DNA of 64,000 nucleotides from Aquimarina sp. Aq107 (lineage in GTDB: Bacteria; Bacteroidota; Bacteroidia; Flavobacteriales; Flavobacteriaceae). Positions 9,577 through 18,798 of this stretch are shown in pieces; within the stretch, counting starts at the first letter, position 1, and the number at the start of each line of letters is the position of its first letter. The DNA is taken from NCBI RefSeq assembly GCF_943733665.1, contig NZ_OX030782.1, positions 3,086,501 through 3,150,500 on the forward strand, in the 5' to 3' direction. The notes beneath the pieces were generated by a model, which was not told the origin of the DNA, ran no database searches, and worked only from the letters and a program-made list of their open reading frames with translations. Position numbers and translations under genes: made by a program.

Positions 9577-10248
9577 ATGAAAAAACTAATCTTATTATTA
9601 ACTGTAAGTATAGCACTTACAAGTTGTACAAATAACAAAAATATCTCTGAGGAAGATAAAAAACAGATCATATCAGAACTTAATGCTATCGAAATACTTG
9701 ATCAAAAATACGCTAGTATACCTCCTAAAGGATTAAGAGAAAAATATGGTAATGAAAAAGCTTGGGAGATTTTTGAAAATCAAAGAGATAGTGTTGGAAA
9801 AATAAATCAACAAAAAATTAAAGAATTATTTAATAAATATGGTTATCTCGGAGAACGCAAAGTTGGGCAAGAGGCTTCAACAAGTTTTTGGCTTCCAATT
9901 CAACATGCAGATAACGACATCCCTTTTCAGCAAGAAATGCTAACAGCGATGGAGAAAGAAATTAAAAACGGAAGTAATGACAAATATCATTTCGCAATGT
10001 TAGAGGATAGAATTCATGTAAACCTAAATAAACCTCAACGTTTTGGTACTCAATTGACATACAATAAAAATGGACAAGCAATACCTAAAAATGGCTTAGT
10101 AGATTCCACAAATATTGATAACCTTAGAAAAGAATACTCTCTTCCTGCTTTAAAAAAATATTATAATGAAATGACAAAGGCACATTTTCAAATGAACAAA
10201 CAAATGTATCTTAACAAAGGAATTACAAAACCACAGTTATATCAATAA
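9577..10248 (+). CDS. DUF6624-type lipoprotein
   Basis: The 223-residue product starts with a lipoprotein signal (lipobox ALTSC, Cys17). The mature part is mostly helical and matches what I recognise as the DUF6624 family. It has an early DQKYASIPPKGLREKYG stretch, then FWLPIQHADNDIPFQQEML, where the HADxD and FQ positions are the hallmark, and finally a Tyr-Gln-rich end. No enzyme activity is known for the family as far as I can say. The gene stands alone, with 250 A+T-rich bases upstream and 130 downstream, so it probably has its own promoter. The identification rests on motif recall, not alignment. Confidence 0.82.
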   Translation: MKKLILLLTVSIALTSCTNNKNISEEDKKQIISELNAIEILDQKYASIPPKGLREKYGNEKAWEIFENQRDSVGKINQQKIKELFNKYGYLGERKVGQEASTSFWLPIQHADNDIPFQQEMLTAMEKEIKNGSNDKYHFAMLEDRIHVNLNKPQRFGTQLTYNKNGQAIPKNGLVDSTNIDNLRKEYSLPALKKYYNEMTKAHFQMNKQMYLNKGITKPQLYQ

Positions 10249-10377
10249 AACCTAATGAGATATAAAAATAGTAAGTAGTTTAAGCGTTGTTATCAAACCC
10301 TACATCAACATTACCTATATCCCTATTTACATTTTAAAGAGTATCTTACAAAGTATTGAACAGGAATTAATACTATT

Positions 10378-11310
10378 ATGCAGGTAATTTTAGGTGCAAA
10401 TGGAATAATTGGAGAGGAACTAGCTAAAGAATTACGATCCCATTATACCAAAGAAATTAAACTAGTCGGACGAAACCCAACAAAAGTACATACAGATGAC
10501 TTTTTGTTCAAAGGTGATCTGTTGCAAGCAACAGATGTTCATAAGGCTTTAGAAAATGCTAAGATTGCGTATTTAACCGTAGGACTACCTTACCAATCTA
10601 AAATTTGGTTAAGAGATTGGCCTATAATCATCAAAAATGTAATATCAGGCTGTAAAAAAAACAACTGTAAACTTGTCTACTTCGACAATACATATGCATA
10701 TCCGCAAGACAGTAAAATTCAAAAAGAAGATACACCTCTACAACCAAAAGGTAAAAAAGGAGAAGCAAAAAGAATAGCTACAGAGCTTCTGTTGAATGCA
10801 ATAAAGAACAAAGAAATTAATGCTGTAATATGCCGAGCACCTGAATTTTATGGGCCAGGTAAAACAAAAGGAATAACGAATACACTTATTTTTGATGCGC
10901 TAAAAACCAATAAAAAACCAAAAGTATTTCTAAAAGATAATGTCTTAAGGACTTTTATTTATACTCCGGATGCTAGTAAAGCAATGGCTTTAATTGGAAA
11001 TACTTCAGATACATATGGTCAAACCTGGCACCTTCCGTGCGATGACAATCGATTAACATACAAAGAAATCATAGAACAAATCTCGTTACAATTAGATAGA
11101 AAAATAACATACAATATATTAGGAGTATTTATTCTAAAAATAGCATCGTTTTTTAATCAAAATATCAGAGAAACTAAGGAATTATTACCTAGGTATAATA
11201 TTGATAATATTTTCGATTCTTCTAAATTCAAAAATAGATTTCCTGATTTTAAAATAACTTCTTATCAACAAGGTATTAGCAACATAATTAAAGATTATAA
11301 AATTAGGTAA
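10378..11310 (+). CDS. NAD(P)-dependent epimerase/dehydratase family protein
   Basis: This is an extended short-chain dehydrogenase-type protein of 310 residues. The N-terminal Rossmann motif is GANGIIGEEL, and LVGRNP follows after strand 2, a placement that favours NADP(H). AYLTVGLPYQ marks strand 4. The expected active-site region reads NTYAYPQ, with PLQPKGKKGEAKRIATELLL further on; the usual YxxxK has become GEAKR, so the catalytic Tyr is not obvious and activity is uncertain. Similar proteins are often annotated as NAD-dependent epimerases or NmrA-like. No signal peptide is seen. The gene stands alone between two intergenic stretches of over 100 bases. Confidence 0.86.
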   Translation: MQVILGANGIIGEELAKELRSHYTKEIKLVGRNPTKVHTDDFLFKGDLLQATDVHKALENAKIAYLTVGLPYQSKIWLRDWPIIIKNVISGCKKNNCKLVYFDNTYAYPQDSKIQKEDTPLQPKGKKGEAKRIATELLLNAIKNKEINAVICRAPEFYGPGKTKGITNTLIFDALKTNKKPKVFLKDNVLRTFIYTPDASKAMALIGNTSDTYGQTWHLPCDDNRLTYKEIIEQISLQLDRKITYNILGVFILKIASFFNQNIRETKELLPRYNIDNIFDSSKFKNRFPDFKITSYQQGISNIIKDYKIR

Positions 11311-11456
11311 AAGAACAAAAAAGTAACCTCACCTAAAACTTAAAATATATTCTTTTACTCTATTAATGTTTTATTATTTTACCTAATAATAAATCTAAAG
11401 TGTAACATTTATTAGATAACCAAATCTTTAAAAATAAACACTTAAAATCAAACCTC

Positions 11457-13007
11457 ATGCGAATAACTACAGTTATAATTTTCGTCTTTTTTCAATTATA
11501 TCTTATAAACGCGCAAACATCTTTAAAAGAAATCAACTTAGATTTTGGAAAATATAAGGTAGGCTTTAAACACTATACATCTATTGATAGTACAAGAACT
11601 TATCAAATCGGAAATGAATTCAATAATCAATATATCTATAGACCGATACCAATCAGTGTATGGTACCCTGCAAGTATTAATAATAAAAACTCAAAACAAT
11701 TATCCATTTTAAATTATTTAGAAATTCTAAAAGAAGAAGAAGAATGGAAAGATTTACCAAACTCGTTTTTATTAGATTGGTTTTCTTATTTATGGAACAC
11801 ACCCCAAAACCAAGCTCATCTTTCCGAAAAAGTAAATGCTTTTACCAATATACTAGCCATAAAAAATAAATTTCCTGTTATTGTTTATGCTCCTAGTTAT
11901 GAAGCCTCATCTATCGAAAACTTTACATTATTCGAATATTTAGCAAGTAATGGGTTTGTGGTAATATCAAGTCCATCTAGAGGAACAGATACTAGATTAT
12001 TAGAAGGAGGGAGTACAAAAGACGTGGAAACACAATCTAGAGATGTCGAATTCCTTTTAAAAGAAATTCATAAATATGAAAATATTGACCCCAATAAAAT
12101 AGCTCTTATGAGCTTTAGTTTTGGTGGTTTATCTAATGTGATAACAGCGATGAAAAATAAAAATATTAAAGCCATAGTAAGTCTAGATGGAACTGAAAGG
12201 TATCGGTATGCTGTTCTAGAAAAATCACCATACTTTAATTTAGATAAATTTGATATCCCATATATACATTTCGCCCAAAAAGATATTCCTAAAAAAGTAC
12301 TTATTAGTGATAAAATTCCTGATGAATTAAATTATGAATTTCAATTATATGATTCTCTAAAACATAGTTTCATCTATAGTTATAAATTCCATGATCTTTC
12401 TCATTCTTATTTTAGTTCTTTTGGGGTATTATTTGCTAATAGAGATAAAAGGCAAGATAAAAGTGATAAAAAAATTATGTCTTCCTATAAACTATTATCC
12501 GAACAAACATTGCAGTTTTTAACTGCTACTTTAAAAAACAATCAAGATGTGAAAATAATGATTGAAGAAAATCTTGCCAAACACAATATCTCAGATAGCT
12601 TGATTTCCAGAAGAAATAAAAAACCTATCCAAAAAGCATTTGATTATACGGATTTTAATGATATCGCATATTATCAAGATTATCAAAACCTAATTTCACT
12701 TTATAAAAAAACAATAATAAAACATCCAAAACTTAAGTTAGAGGAAAGCATGCTAAATACACTAGGGCTTAGATTATCTTTTAATCCTTTAAAAATAGAG
12801 CAAGGTATAAATGTGTTTTTATTAGCGCTATACTTATATCCTACATCCGCCAATTTATATGATAGCTTAGCAGAAGTATATCTTTATAAAAAAGATTACA
12901 AAAATGCTATTACAAACTTCAAAAAATCATTAGAATTAAACCCTGAAAATCAGAATGCAATCAATAGACTGAAACATTTAGAAAATAAGAAATCCATAGA
13001 AGACTAA
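11457..13007 (+). CDS. Exported alpha/beta hydrolase with C-terminal TPR
   Basis: A signal peptide (MRITTVIIFVFFQLYLINAQ) is followed by a hydrolase domain of about 320 residues. It has PISVWYPAS near the start, FPVIVYAPSYEASS, and the nucleophile elbow MSFSFGGLSN (a G/S-x-S-x-G-G type), as in dienelactone hydrolase or PAF-acetylhydrolase-like proteins. The last 60 residues form one clear tetratricopeptide unit, ANLYDSLAEVYLYKKDYKNA followed by ITNFKKSLELNPEN. The probable catalytic His lies in HDLSHSYFSS. The protein should be periplasmic. Hydrolase-plus-TPR proteins occur in Bacteroidetes, where the TPR may bind partners. The substrate cannot be read from the sequence. Confidence 0.88.
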   Translation: MRITTVIIFVFFQLYLINAQTSLKEINLDFGKYKVGFKHYTSIDSTRTYQIGNEFNNQYIYRPIPISVWYPASINNKNSKQLSILNYLEILKEEEEWKDLPNSFLLDWFSYLWNTPQNQAHLSEKVNAFTNILAIKNKFPVIVYAPSYEASSIENFTLFEYLASNGFVVISSPSRGTDTRLLEGGSTKDVETQSRDVEFLLKEIHKYENIDPNKIALMSFSFGGLSNVITAMKNKNIKAIVSLDGTERYRYAVLEKSPYFNLDKFDIPYIHFAQKDIPKKVLISDKIPDELNYEFQLYDSLKHSFIYSYKFHDLSHSYFSSFGVLFANRDKRQDKSDKKIMSSYKLLSEQTLQFLTATLKNNQDVKIMIEENLAKHNISDSLISRRNKKPIQKAFDYTDFNDIAYYQDYQNLISLYKKTIIKHPKLKLEESMLNTLGLRLSFNPLKIEQGINVFLLALYLYPTSANLYDSLAEVYLYKKDYKNAITNFKKSLELNPENQNAINRLKHLENKKSIED

Positions 13008-13066
13008 ATTATTCTTAAGTAAAAGTAGTAGGCAAATAATTAATACAAAAAGTAATTTTTAAAAAA

Positions 13067-13402
13067 ATGAACTACCATAATAAGTCATTTCGTCCAATAC
13101 AAAATTCGGAAAATGGGGAAACAACAGAAGAAACAATTTTTGAATATATACAGGAAGGTACAATCTTAACTTCGGAATATAGTGGTGGTCAAATCAAAAA
13201 AGGACACCTAATCGGATTAGTGGATGAAAACGGAAATATCGAAATGCGTTACCATCAAATAAATAACAAAGGAGAACTAATGACCGGAATCTGTTTTTCG
13301 AAACCAGAAATATTAAATAATGGAAAAATACGCCTTCATGAAACTTGGGAATGGACATCTGGAGATAAATCCAAAGGAACATCCACTTTAGAAGAAATAT
13401 AA
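13067..13402 (+). CDS. Small conserved cytoplasmic protein, often mislabelled N-acetylglutamate synthase
   Basis: This 111-residue protein has no signal peptide or membrane segment. Its sequence is strongly beta-rich and highly typical of a conserved small family: GETTEETIFEYIQEGTILTS, SGGQIKKGHLIGLVDENG and ETWEWTSGDKSKGTSTLEE. I recall this family carrying the product name n-acetylglutamate synthase in flavobacterial genomes. It is far too short and lacks any GNAT or kinase fold features, so I do not assign that activity. It may be a small beta-barrel or lipocalin-like protein. It is a single gene between the hydrolase-TPR gene and an outer-membrane barrel gene. Confidence 0.85.
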   Translation: MNYHNKSFRPIQNSENGETTEETIFEYIQEGTILTSEYSGGQIKKGHLIGLVDENGNIEMRYHQINNKGELMTGICFSKPEILNNGKIRLHETWEWTSGDKSKGTSTLEEI

Positions 13403-13461
13403 AAAAAACAGGGTAACATTTTTAGCTATAAAGCTACATACGATAAACCATGTTACATCTC

Positions 13462-14022
13462 ATGAAAAACACAATCATACTACTTATCATCGTTCTAACT
13501 TCTAACTTAGCTCAGGCACAGTTTATAAAACAAAAATCTATCAATGCTCAAATTGGTTATGGACTAAGTGCTCCTTATAACAGTGTTGATCAAGTTGTTA
13601 ATAATGGTTTTTTTATACAAGGAGAATTTGTACTAAAAATTACTTCTTGGGTTGAGTTCAAACCTTATGCAGGTTTTATAACTACTAGTTCTAATAGAAA
13701 AGATATAAATGATAATCCTACAGATGAAAAAGCCGAGACAAAAGCTTTTTTACTAGGTGGAAAAGCAAGATTGAGAGCACCAATTCCTTGGGTTGCTCCT
13801 TATGCAGAAATTGGAATTGGAACTTCTATTGGAAAATTTGAAACAGTAACTACCTTTGATAACATTGATAAAAGCGGTATTATTTATCACATCCCATTTT
13901 CTTTTGGATTAGAATTAGGAAAAAATCATACTATTGATTTAGGATTTGCTTATTATTTTCAGCCAACTGTCCAGCAATATGTTGGAGCATTATCCCTTGG
14001 ATTTACATTCCCGTTAAACTAA
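13462..14022 (+). CDS. Outer membrane beta-barrel protein
   Basis: The ATG at 13462 is chosen over the one 12 bases upstream because it gives a standard signal peptide, MKNTIILLIIVLTSNLAQAQ. The mature 165 residues alternate hydrophobic and polar positions in strands, with turn-rich stretches (ISAPYNSVDQ-like loops, KDINDNPTDEKAETK). They end in LGFTFPLN, a C-terminal strand suited to barrel insertion. Internal phrases such as APYAEIGIGTSIG and SFGLELGKNHTIDLG are typical of small OmpA-like or outer-membrane-protein-beta-barrel families. The function may be structural or adhesive; no specific role can be read. Confidence 0.84.
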   Translation: MKNTIILLIIVLTSNLAQAQFIKQKSINAQIGYGLSAPYNSVDQVVNNGFFIQGEFVLKITSWVEFKPYAGFITTSSNRKDINDNPTDEKAETKAFLLGGKARLRAPIPWVAPYAEIGIGTSIGKFETVTTFDNIDKSGIIYHIPFSFGLELGKNHTIDLGFAYYFQPTVQQYVGALSLGFTFPLN

Positions 14023-14109
14023 AAACAAAGAGTTATATTATCAATAATTTATTCCTCCTTGTTATTTGTAATTAAAATAATAAGCGTAATTTTCATAAAA
14101 AGATATACT

Positions 14110-14874
14110 ATGAATAATAAAGCTACTCTAGTTTTTCTAGCTTTAATAATTACATTTTCCTTTACTCATTGTTCCAAAAAGAAAAACACTAGTAAGAATG
14201 ATAAAAGTTCAGTAATTGACACTACAAGAATCGAAAAATTCAAAGACTATTATCCTTCGGGAAATCTTAAATCTGAGGGACAATTCAGTAACAAACAAAA
14301 AACGGGAGAATGGATTTCATATTATGAGGATGGAACTCAAGAATCCATAAGAAATTACAAAAACAATGTGTTAGATGGATATCAAAAGATTGATTATTCG
14401 CAAGTTTTGTGTATGGAAGGATATTATAAAGACGGAATAAAGATCGGTACTTGGAAAAGCTATTTTAAAAGTAATAAGAACCTTAAATATCTTAAACATT
14501 TTGATGATAATGGAAAAGCAACCGGAGAATGGAAAAGTTATTATGATAGTGGTGAACTCATAAACGTTGAAAATTATTCAAATGGAACACCCAACGGAAA
14601 ACAAATTGAATATTTTAAAAATGGTAATATAAGTAAGATTGGAGAAAAACAAAATGGCAAAGAAAATGGAGTTTGGAAATATTACTATGACAATGGAATC
14701 TTAAGGTGTGAAAGAGAGTTTAAAAACGGAGTCGACAACGGAAAGTATGTTCAATATTTTAAGAATAGTAAGATTTATAAAATAGGTACTAAACAAAATT
14801 TTAAAAAAATTGGAACCTGGAAAACTTTCGACAAACAAGGAAAATTAGTAGAAACCATTTCTTATGAGAATTAA
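14110..14874 (+). CDS. MORN-repeat lipoprotein (YwqK-type repeat family)
   Basis: The ATG at 14110 is preferred to an upstream one because it is followed by a hydrophobic signal ending in FTHC (Cys21). The lipobox is imperfect, since His precedes Cys. The mature protein is built of about nine tandem units of 20-24 residues of MORN_2 type. Each has a YYxxGxLK or YFKNGNI strand and a GxWKxYY strand, for example GVWKYYYDNG and GTWKSYFKSN. Proteins with these repeats are often labelled as the YwqK family antitoxin, which is only a name here because no toxin gene lies beside it. It is probably surface- or periplasm-exposed. It precedes an AraC regulator by 24 bases and may share its transcript. 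Confidence 0.86.
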   Translation: MNNKATLVFLALIITFSFTHCSKKKNTSKNDKSSVIDTTRIEKFKDYYPSGNLKSEGQFSNKQKTGEWISYYEDGTQESIRNYKNNVLDGYQKIDYSQVLCMEGYYKDGIKIGTWKSYFKSNKNLKYLKHFDDNGKATGEWKSYYDSGELINVENYSNGTPNGKQIEYFKNGNISKIGEKQNGKENGVWKYYYDNGILRCEREFKNGVDNGKYVQYFKNSKIYKIGTKQNFKKIGTWKTFDKQGKLVETISYEN

Positions 14875-14898
14875 AATTACAGATACCGAATTCAATTA

Positions 14899-16038
14899 AT
14901 GTGTGAATTAAATTTAAATATTTTTAATCTTCTTATAATAGCATCTGTATTTATAGGAACTACGTTTGGACTATTATTAATTCTTACTAAGCGGGTAAAT
15001 AAAAAAGCCAATGTACTACTTGGGCTACTTACGTTTATCATTGTTTTATGGAATATTTGGATATTAAGTCTAGACTTTCAGGTAAGCAACTATCTCCCAA
15101 ATTTTCACTTAATACCATTACATTACTCTCTAGCTCTAGGACCATTATTATATCTATATGTAAAAAAAATAACCAACTTTAATTATCGTCTTTCACGAAA
15201 AGATATCCTTCATTTTTTTCCTTTAGTTATAGAACTCATTATACATTTTGTAATTAGTCGTGATGCACTAATAAATAACACCATTGGTATCGAGACGACT
15301 ACATATCTTCAATTAATGCCTATTGTACAGTTTCTTGCTATAATATCTATTGTCACTTACTGTATATATGCGCTAAAAGAAATTAGAACTTATCATAATT
15401 GGCTAAACAAAAATTATAGTAATAACGATGCATACAGCTTAAGATGGTTATATAGATTAATTATCATATTTGCCATACTTTGGTTCTTATGGACACCTTA
15501 CACTATTATAGATTACGTTCTATTTAATTTCCAATTAGGACTAGCAGATTATTATCCAATTTATGTATTACTATCAATTGTTACTATTTGGATTAGTGCC
15601 GAAGCCTTTTTGAGACCAGAAGTAATTTTATTAGAAACCAACAGAGAAAATAATATTAAAAAAGAGAAACCATCCGAAGAAATCTTAAAAAAAGCATCTT
15701 GGTTAAAAGAACAAATGACAACCAATAGATTTTACCTTAACTCAGAATTGACATTAAAATCCTTAGCAGAAAACCTTGATATGCATCCTAATATTTTATC
15801 GAAGGTAATCAATGATGGTTTAGGTAAAAATTTCTCAGATTTTATAAATGAATATCGTGTAGATACAATTATAGAAAAAATGAAGAGTGAAAATTATGAT
15901 CACATTACGTTGTTAGGTCTATCATTTGAGTGTGGTTTCAATTCAAAAACAACTTTTAACCGAGTCTTTAAAAGTATTAAAGGAGTTACTCCTTTACATT
16001 ATAAAAAGTCTATCAAAAATAGTTCAAAACATCCTTAA
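14899..16038 (+). CDS. Membrane-anchored AraC-family transcriptional regulator
   Basis: The N-terminal 230 residues contain about seven hydrophobic helices (for example LNIFNLLIIASVFIGTTFGL, then VLLGLLTFIIVLWNIWIL). They are followed by a short charged linker and an AraC DNA-binding domain at about residues 270-375. The first helix-turn-helix reads LTLKSLAENLDMHPNILSKV, and the second is around GLSFECGFNSKTTFNRVFK, ending in KGVTPLHYKK. Seven-helix AraC proteins of this build are common in Flavobacteriia and are thought to sense a membrane or periplasmic signal. The likely targets are neighbouring genes such as the serine hydrolase just downstream, but this is inference. Confidence 0.92.
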   Translation: MCELNLNIFNLLIIASVFIGTTFGLLLILTKRVNKKANVLLGLLTFIIVLWNIWILSLDFQVSNYLPNFHLIPLHYSLALGPLLYLYVKKITNFNYRLSRKDILHFFPLVIELIIHFVISRDALINNTIGIETTTYLQLMPIVQFLAIISIVTYCIYALKEIRTYHNWLNKNYSNNDAYSLRWLYRLIIIFAILWFLWTPYTIIDYVLFNFQLGLADYYPIYVLLSIVTIWISAEAFLRPEVILLETNRENNIKKEKPSEEILKKASWLKEQMTTNRFYLNSELTLKSLAENLDMHPNILSKVINDGLGKNFSDFINEYRVDTIIEKMKSENYDHITLLGLSFECGFNSKTTFNRVFKSIKGVTPLHYKKSIKNSSKHP

Positions 16039-16131
16039 ATGAGTCCCATTATATAACATGGAGCTTTTGGAAGCCTCAATAAATCTATGTTTGTTGAATA
16101 ATTCAATTATCAATCAAATATAAAATCAAAA

Positions 16132-17772
16132 ATGAAATCAAATTATTTAGTACTTATTGCTTGTCTTATAATGGCCTGTAATACCTGTAAAAGTTCAACA
16201 CCCGAAATCACCCAAACTAAAGAAACTGATAATCTATATTTTTCTAAAGTTGACTTCAAAAAAAATCGCCCTACATCGGATAATTATATCAAAAGTTTTA
16301 CATTAAACAAAGATGCTTTTCTGAACATCCATTTTACTTTAGAACAACCTCTTATTGAAAGTCTTAAATTATTAGCTCCTACCCTATCCCAAGATCAACT
16401 ATTAAACAAAGGGAATTTTCAATTTTCATTCTTTGTAGATGGAAAAAAAGTTCACGTAGAAAATCTAAATAAAGGTGCAGGAACTATAGATGCTAAAACA
16501 ACCAAACTTAAATATATGGTTCCCTTACTCTACCCTAAACAGATTGATTTTTGGGGTTGGTTCATGTGGTTAAGATTCATGAAATTAAGTGGCGGACAAG
16601 ATATCTTAACAGAAGGTAATCATTCTTTAACAATAGAGATAAGGCCCTATTTAAAGCAAGAAACATTAAAAGTAGGTTCTATTCTCGCTAAAGGGAGTAT
16701 CTCAATAGAAGTGGATAAAATCAAAGTTAATGAGAACTTAATACCCCTTCAAAAAATACAACCAAATAGTGGTTGGGAAATATCGAAAGATAATTTTGAT
16801 CATCGAAAAATAGAAGCGTTAAATAGAAAAATCGCTGAAAAAAGATTTGAAAACATTAACGGAATTATAGTCATAAAAGAAAATAAGCTTCTAATAGAAG
16901 AATACTTTAATGGTGAACATAGAAATAGCTTACACGATGCTAGGTCCGTAGGAAAATCATTTGCTTCTACAATGTTAGGAATTGCCATCGAAGACAATTT
17001 TATTGAGAGTGAGAAAACTTTTCTAAAAGATTTTTACAGTTTAAAATCCTTCAAAAACTATAGTAAAAAGAAAGATTCAGTAACCTTAAAATCTCTTCTA
17101 ACCATGAGTTCAGGATTTCTTGGAGATGATAGCGATTATAGCAGCCCAGGAAATGAAGAAAACATGTATCCAACAGATAACTGGGTTAAATTTTCACTGG
17201 ATTTACCCATGGAAAAAAGTAAAAAAATAGAAACCGATTTCACTTACTTTACCGCAGGAGTAGTGATTTTAGGTGATATCATTCATAAATCTGTTCCTGA
17301 TGGATTAGTTTCTTATGCGGATAAAAAACTTTTTAAACCACTTAATATCACTAATTATAAATGGCAATATACACCTCAAAAAGTTGGTAATACAGCGGGA
17401 GGAATACAACTAAGAGCTATTGACTTTGCAAAATATGGCCAACTATACAAAAACAAGGGTAAATGGAATAACAAACAAATTATAACCAAAAAGTGGGTAG
17501 AAAAAAGTTTATCAAAACAAATATCACAAGAAGCTGCAGGCATAAAAAATGGATATTACGGATATCTTTTTTGGAACAAAATATATACTGTTAATGGCAA
17601 AGATTATGAGGTTTCTTTCTGCAGTGGTAGAGGCGGAAACAAAATTTTTATATGTAAAGACATTCCTTATGTAATAGTTATAACCTCTTCTGCATATAAC
17701 AATCCTAACGCACATCCTAATGCAGACAAAATAATGAAAGAATATATATTACCTGCAATCACTAACAACTAA
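16132..17772 (+). CDS. Beta-lactamase-family serine hydrolase lipoprotein
   Basis: A lipoprotein signal (LIMAC, Cys16) starts the protein. Residues 30-205 form an unrecognised beta-rich domain. The C-terminal 330 residues belong to the class C beta-lactamase / PBP-like hydrolase family. The nucleophile motif is S272-V-G-K275 in DARSVGKSFAS. SLLTMSSGFLGDD and GGIQLRAIDFAKYGQLY are typical of this family, and SGRGGNKIF occupies the KTG-box position. The YxN motif is not classic (TYFTAG). Such proteins are usually esterases or peptidases, not antibiotic-resistance enzymes. The AraC-type regulator gene immediately upstream suggests regulated expression. Function in the envelope is inferred from the signal. 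Confidence 0.9.
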   Translation: MKSNYLVLIACLIMACNTCKSSTPEITQTKETDNLYFSKVDFKKNRPTSDNYIKSFTLNKDAFLNIHFTLEQPLIESLKLLAPTLSQDQLLNKGNFQFSFFVDGKKVHVENLNKGAGTIDAKTTKLKYMVPLLYPKQIDFWGWFMWLRFMKLSGGQDILTEGNHSLTIEIRPYLKQETLKVGSILAKGSISIEVDKIKVNENLIPLQKIQPNSGWEISKDNFDHRKIEALNRKIAEKRFENINGIIVIKENKLLIEEYFNGEHRNSLHDARSVGKSFASTMLGIAIEDNFIESEKTFLKDFYSLKSFKNYSKKKDSVTLKSLLTMSSGFLGDDSDYSSPGNEENMYPTDNWVKFSLDLPMEKSKKIETDFTYFTAGVVILGDIIHKSVPDGLVSYADKKLFKPLNITNYKWQYTPQKVGNTAGGIQLRAIDFAKYGQLYKNKGKWNNKQIITKKWVEKSLSKQISQEAAGIKNGYYGYLFWNKIYTVNGKDYEVSFCSGRGGNKIFICKDIPYVIVITSSAYNNPNAHPNADKIMKEYILPAITNN

Positions 17773-18114
17773 TAAAGTTAGCAGGTATACTATAGAAACA
17801 TAAGGCGGTTTATAATTATTCTTTAAGGTTTTACTAATTAATAAAACCGTCTTATGCATTTTTAGACGACAAAGCACAATCTAATGCAACAGATGATTGT
17901 AATGAAACATCAATTTACATTTACATAATAACGGCATACAAAAAGTTTACACCTTTGCAGAGTGATAAAAACATCTATTTTATTTAACTTGGAATCAACA
18001 CTAAAACAAACCACTTCCTGCCCTATCTACCCCATACTAGAAGATACAAAGTAGTTTGGCACACAGTATCAGAATTTAGATAATAAATTATAACCAGAAA
18101 CAAATTTCAAAAAA
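17773..18114. other. Intergenic stretch of 342 bases
   Basis: This gap holds the terminator-like hairpin at 17799-17863. Beyond it is A+T-rich sequence with a TTTACACCTTTGCA stretch (17947-17960) that resembles, but does not match, the Bacteroidetes -7 element. No reading frame with coding character and no RNA gene were seen. Confidence 0.6.
17799..17863 (+). terminator. Probable terminator hairpin after the serine hydrolase gene
   Basis: An inverted repeat CATAAGGCGGTTT (17799-17811) pairs with AAACCGTCTTATG (17844-17856), with one G-U pair, and is followed by CATTTTT. The loop is long (32 bases), so folding may be weaker than usual. It lies 26 bases after the stop codon. Confidence 0.55.
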
Positions 18115-18696
18115 ATGGACGAAATACTTATCTCTGAGGTTTTCCAAGAAGTTGATCTATCCAAAAAAGATATATCAATGATTGACAACAATTTAACGCT
18201 AGTCAATTATAAAAAAGGAGACCTAATTCTACGGCAAGAGGAATTTGTCTCTAATAAATATTATATTCATTCAGGATGCTTAAGATCTTTTTATATAGAT
18301 GAACAAGGAAAAGAGCACACACTACAATTTGCAATAAAAGGATGGTGGATAAGTGACTATAATGCCTACTTCAAGGGGGAAAAAGCAATCTCAAATATTG
18401 AATGTATTCAGGATTCTGTATTGATTAAAATGTCTAAACAAAACAGAGACTATCTTTTTAAAGAAATCCCTAAACTAGAAACGTTCTTTAGAATTAAATT
18501 TGAAAACACCATTGCTAGTTTTCAAAAAAGGACGTTAGCCGTATTAAGTTATAATGCAAAAGAAAAATACTTACAGTTTGTAAATACCTATTCTGAAATT
18601 GAACAAAATGTAAAAAATTATCACATAGCTTCTTACTTAGGAATAACAAAAGAAAGTCTAAGTCGTGTTAGGAAAGAGATTGCAAAAGGCTTATAA
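18115..18696 (+). CDS. Crp/Fnr-family transcriptional regulator
   Basis: The 193-residue protein has a cyclic-nucleotide-binding-type beta-roll at about residues 10-120. It includes YKKGDLILRQEE, YYIHSGCLRSFYIDEQGKE and FAIKGWWISDYNAYF. A dimer helix (LETFFRIKFENTIASFQKR) and a C-terminal winged helix follow, with recognition helix ITKESLSRVRKE. The conserved residues needed for cAMP binding are not obvious, as is normal for the large flavobacterial group. These regulators often control the gene next to them. Here a flavodoxin-fold oxidoreductase gene starts 102 bases downstream, with a promoter-like element between. Confidence 0.92.
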   Translation: MDEILISEVFQEVDLSKKDISMIDNNLTLVNYKKGDLILRQEEFVSNKYYIHSGCLRSFYIDEQGKEHTLQFAIKGWWISDYNAYFKGEKAISNIECIQDSVLIKMSKQNRDYLFKEIPKLETFFRIKFENTIASFQKRTLAVLSYNAKEKYLQFVNTYSEIEQNVKNYHIASYLGITKESLSRVRKEIAKGL

Positions 18697-18744
18697 TGTG
18701 ATTTTAAAAAAAAGTGCATTGTTAATTTTATTATCATATATCAA

Positions 18745-18774
18745 TTTTTAGCCTTTTGATTGCATATACATTTG
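18745..18774 (+). promoter_or_regulatory. Possible promoter for the oxidoreductase gene
   Basis: TACATTTG at 18767-18774 matches the Bacteroidetes -7 element TAnnTTTG exactly. It lies 25 bases before the ATG at 18799. The region 19-20 bases upstream is T-rich (TTTTTAG) without a clear TTG, so the -33 element is weak. Confidence 0.4.
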
Positions 18775-18798
18775 TATTCATAACTTAAGAAAATACAG

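Noticed and set aside
13067..13402. Assignment as a real N-acetylglutamate synthase
   Set aside because: The protein is only 111 residues and lacks GNAT or kinase-fold motifs; the name comes from database habit.
17947..17960. TTTACACCTTTGCA as a promoter for the Crp/Fnr gene at 18115
   Set aside because: It does not match TAnnTTTG and has no -33 element; the distance to the ATG is also long.
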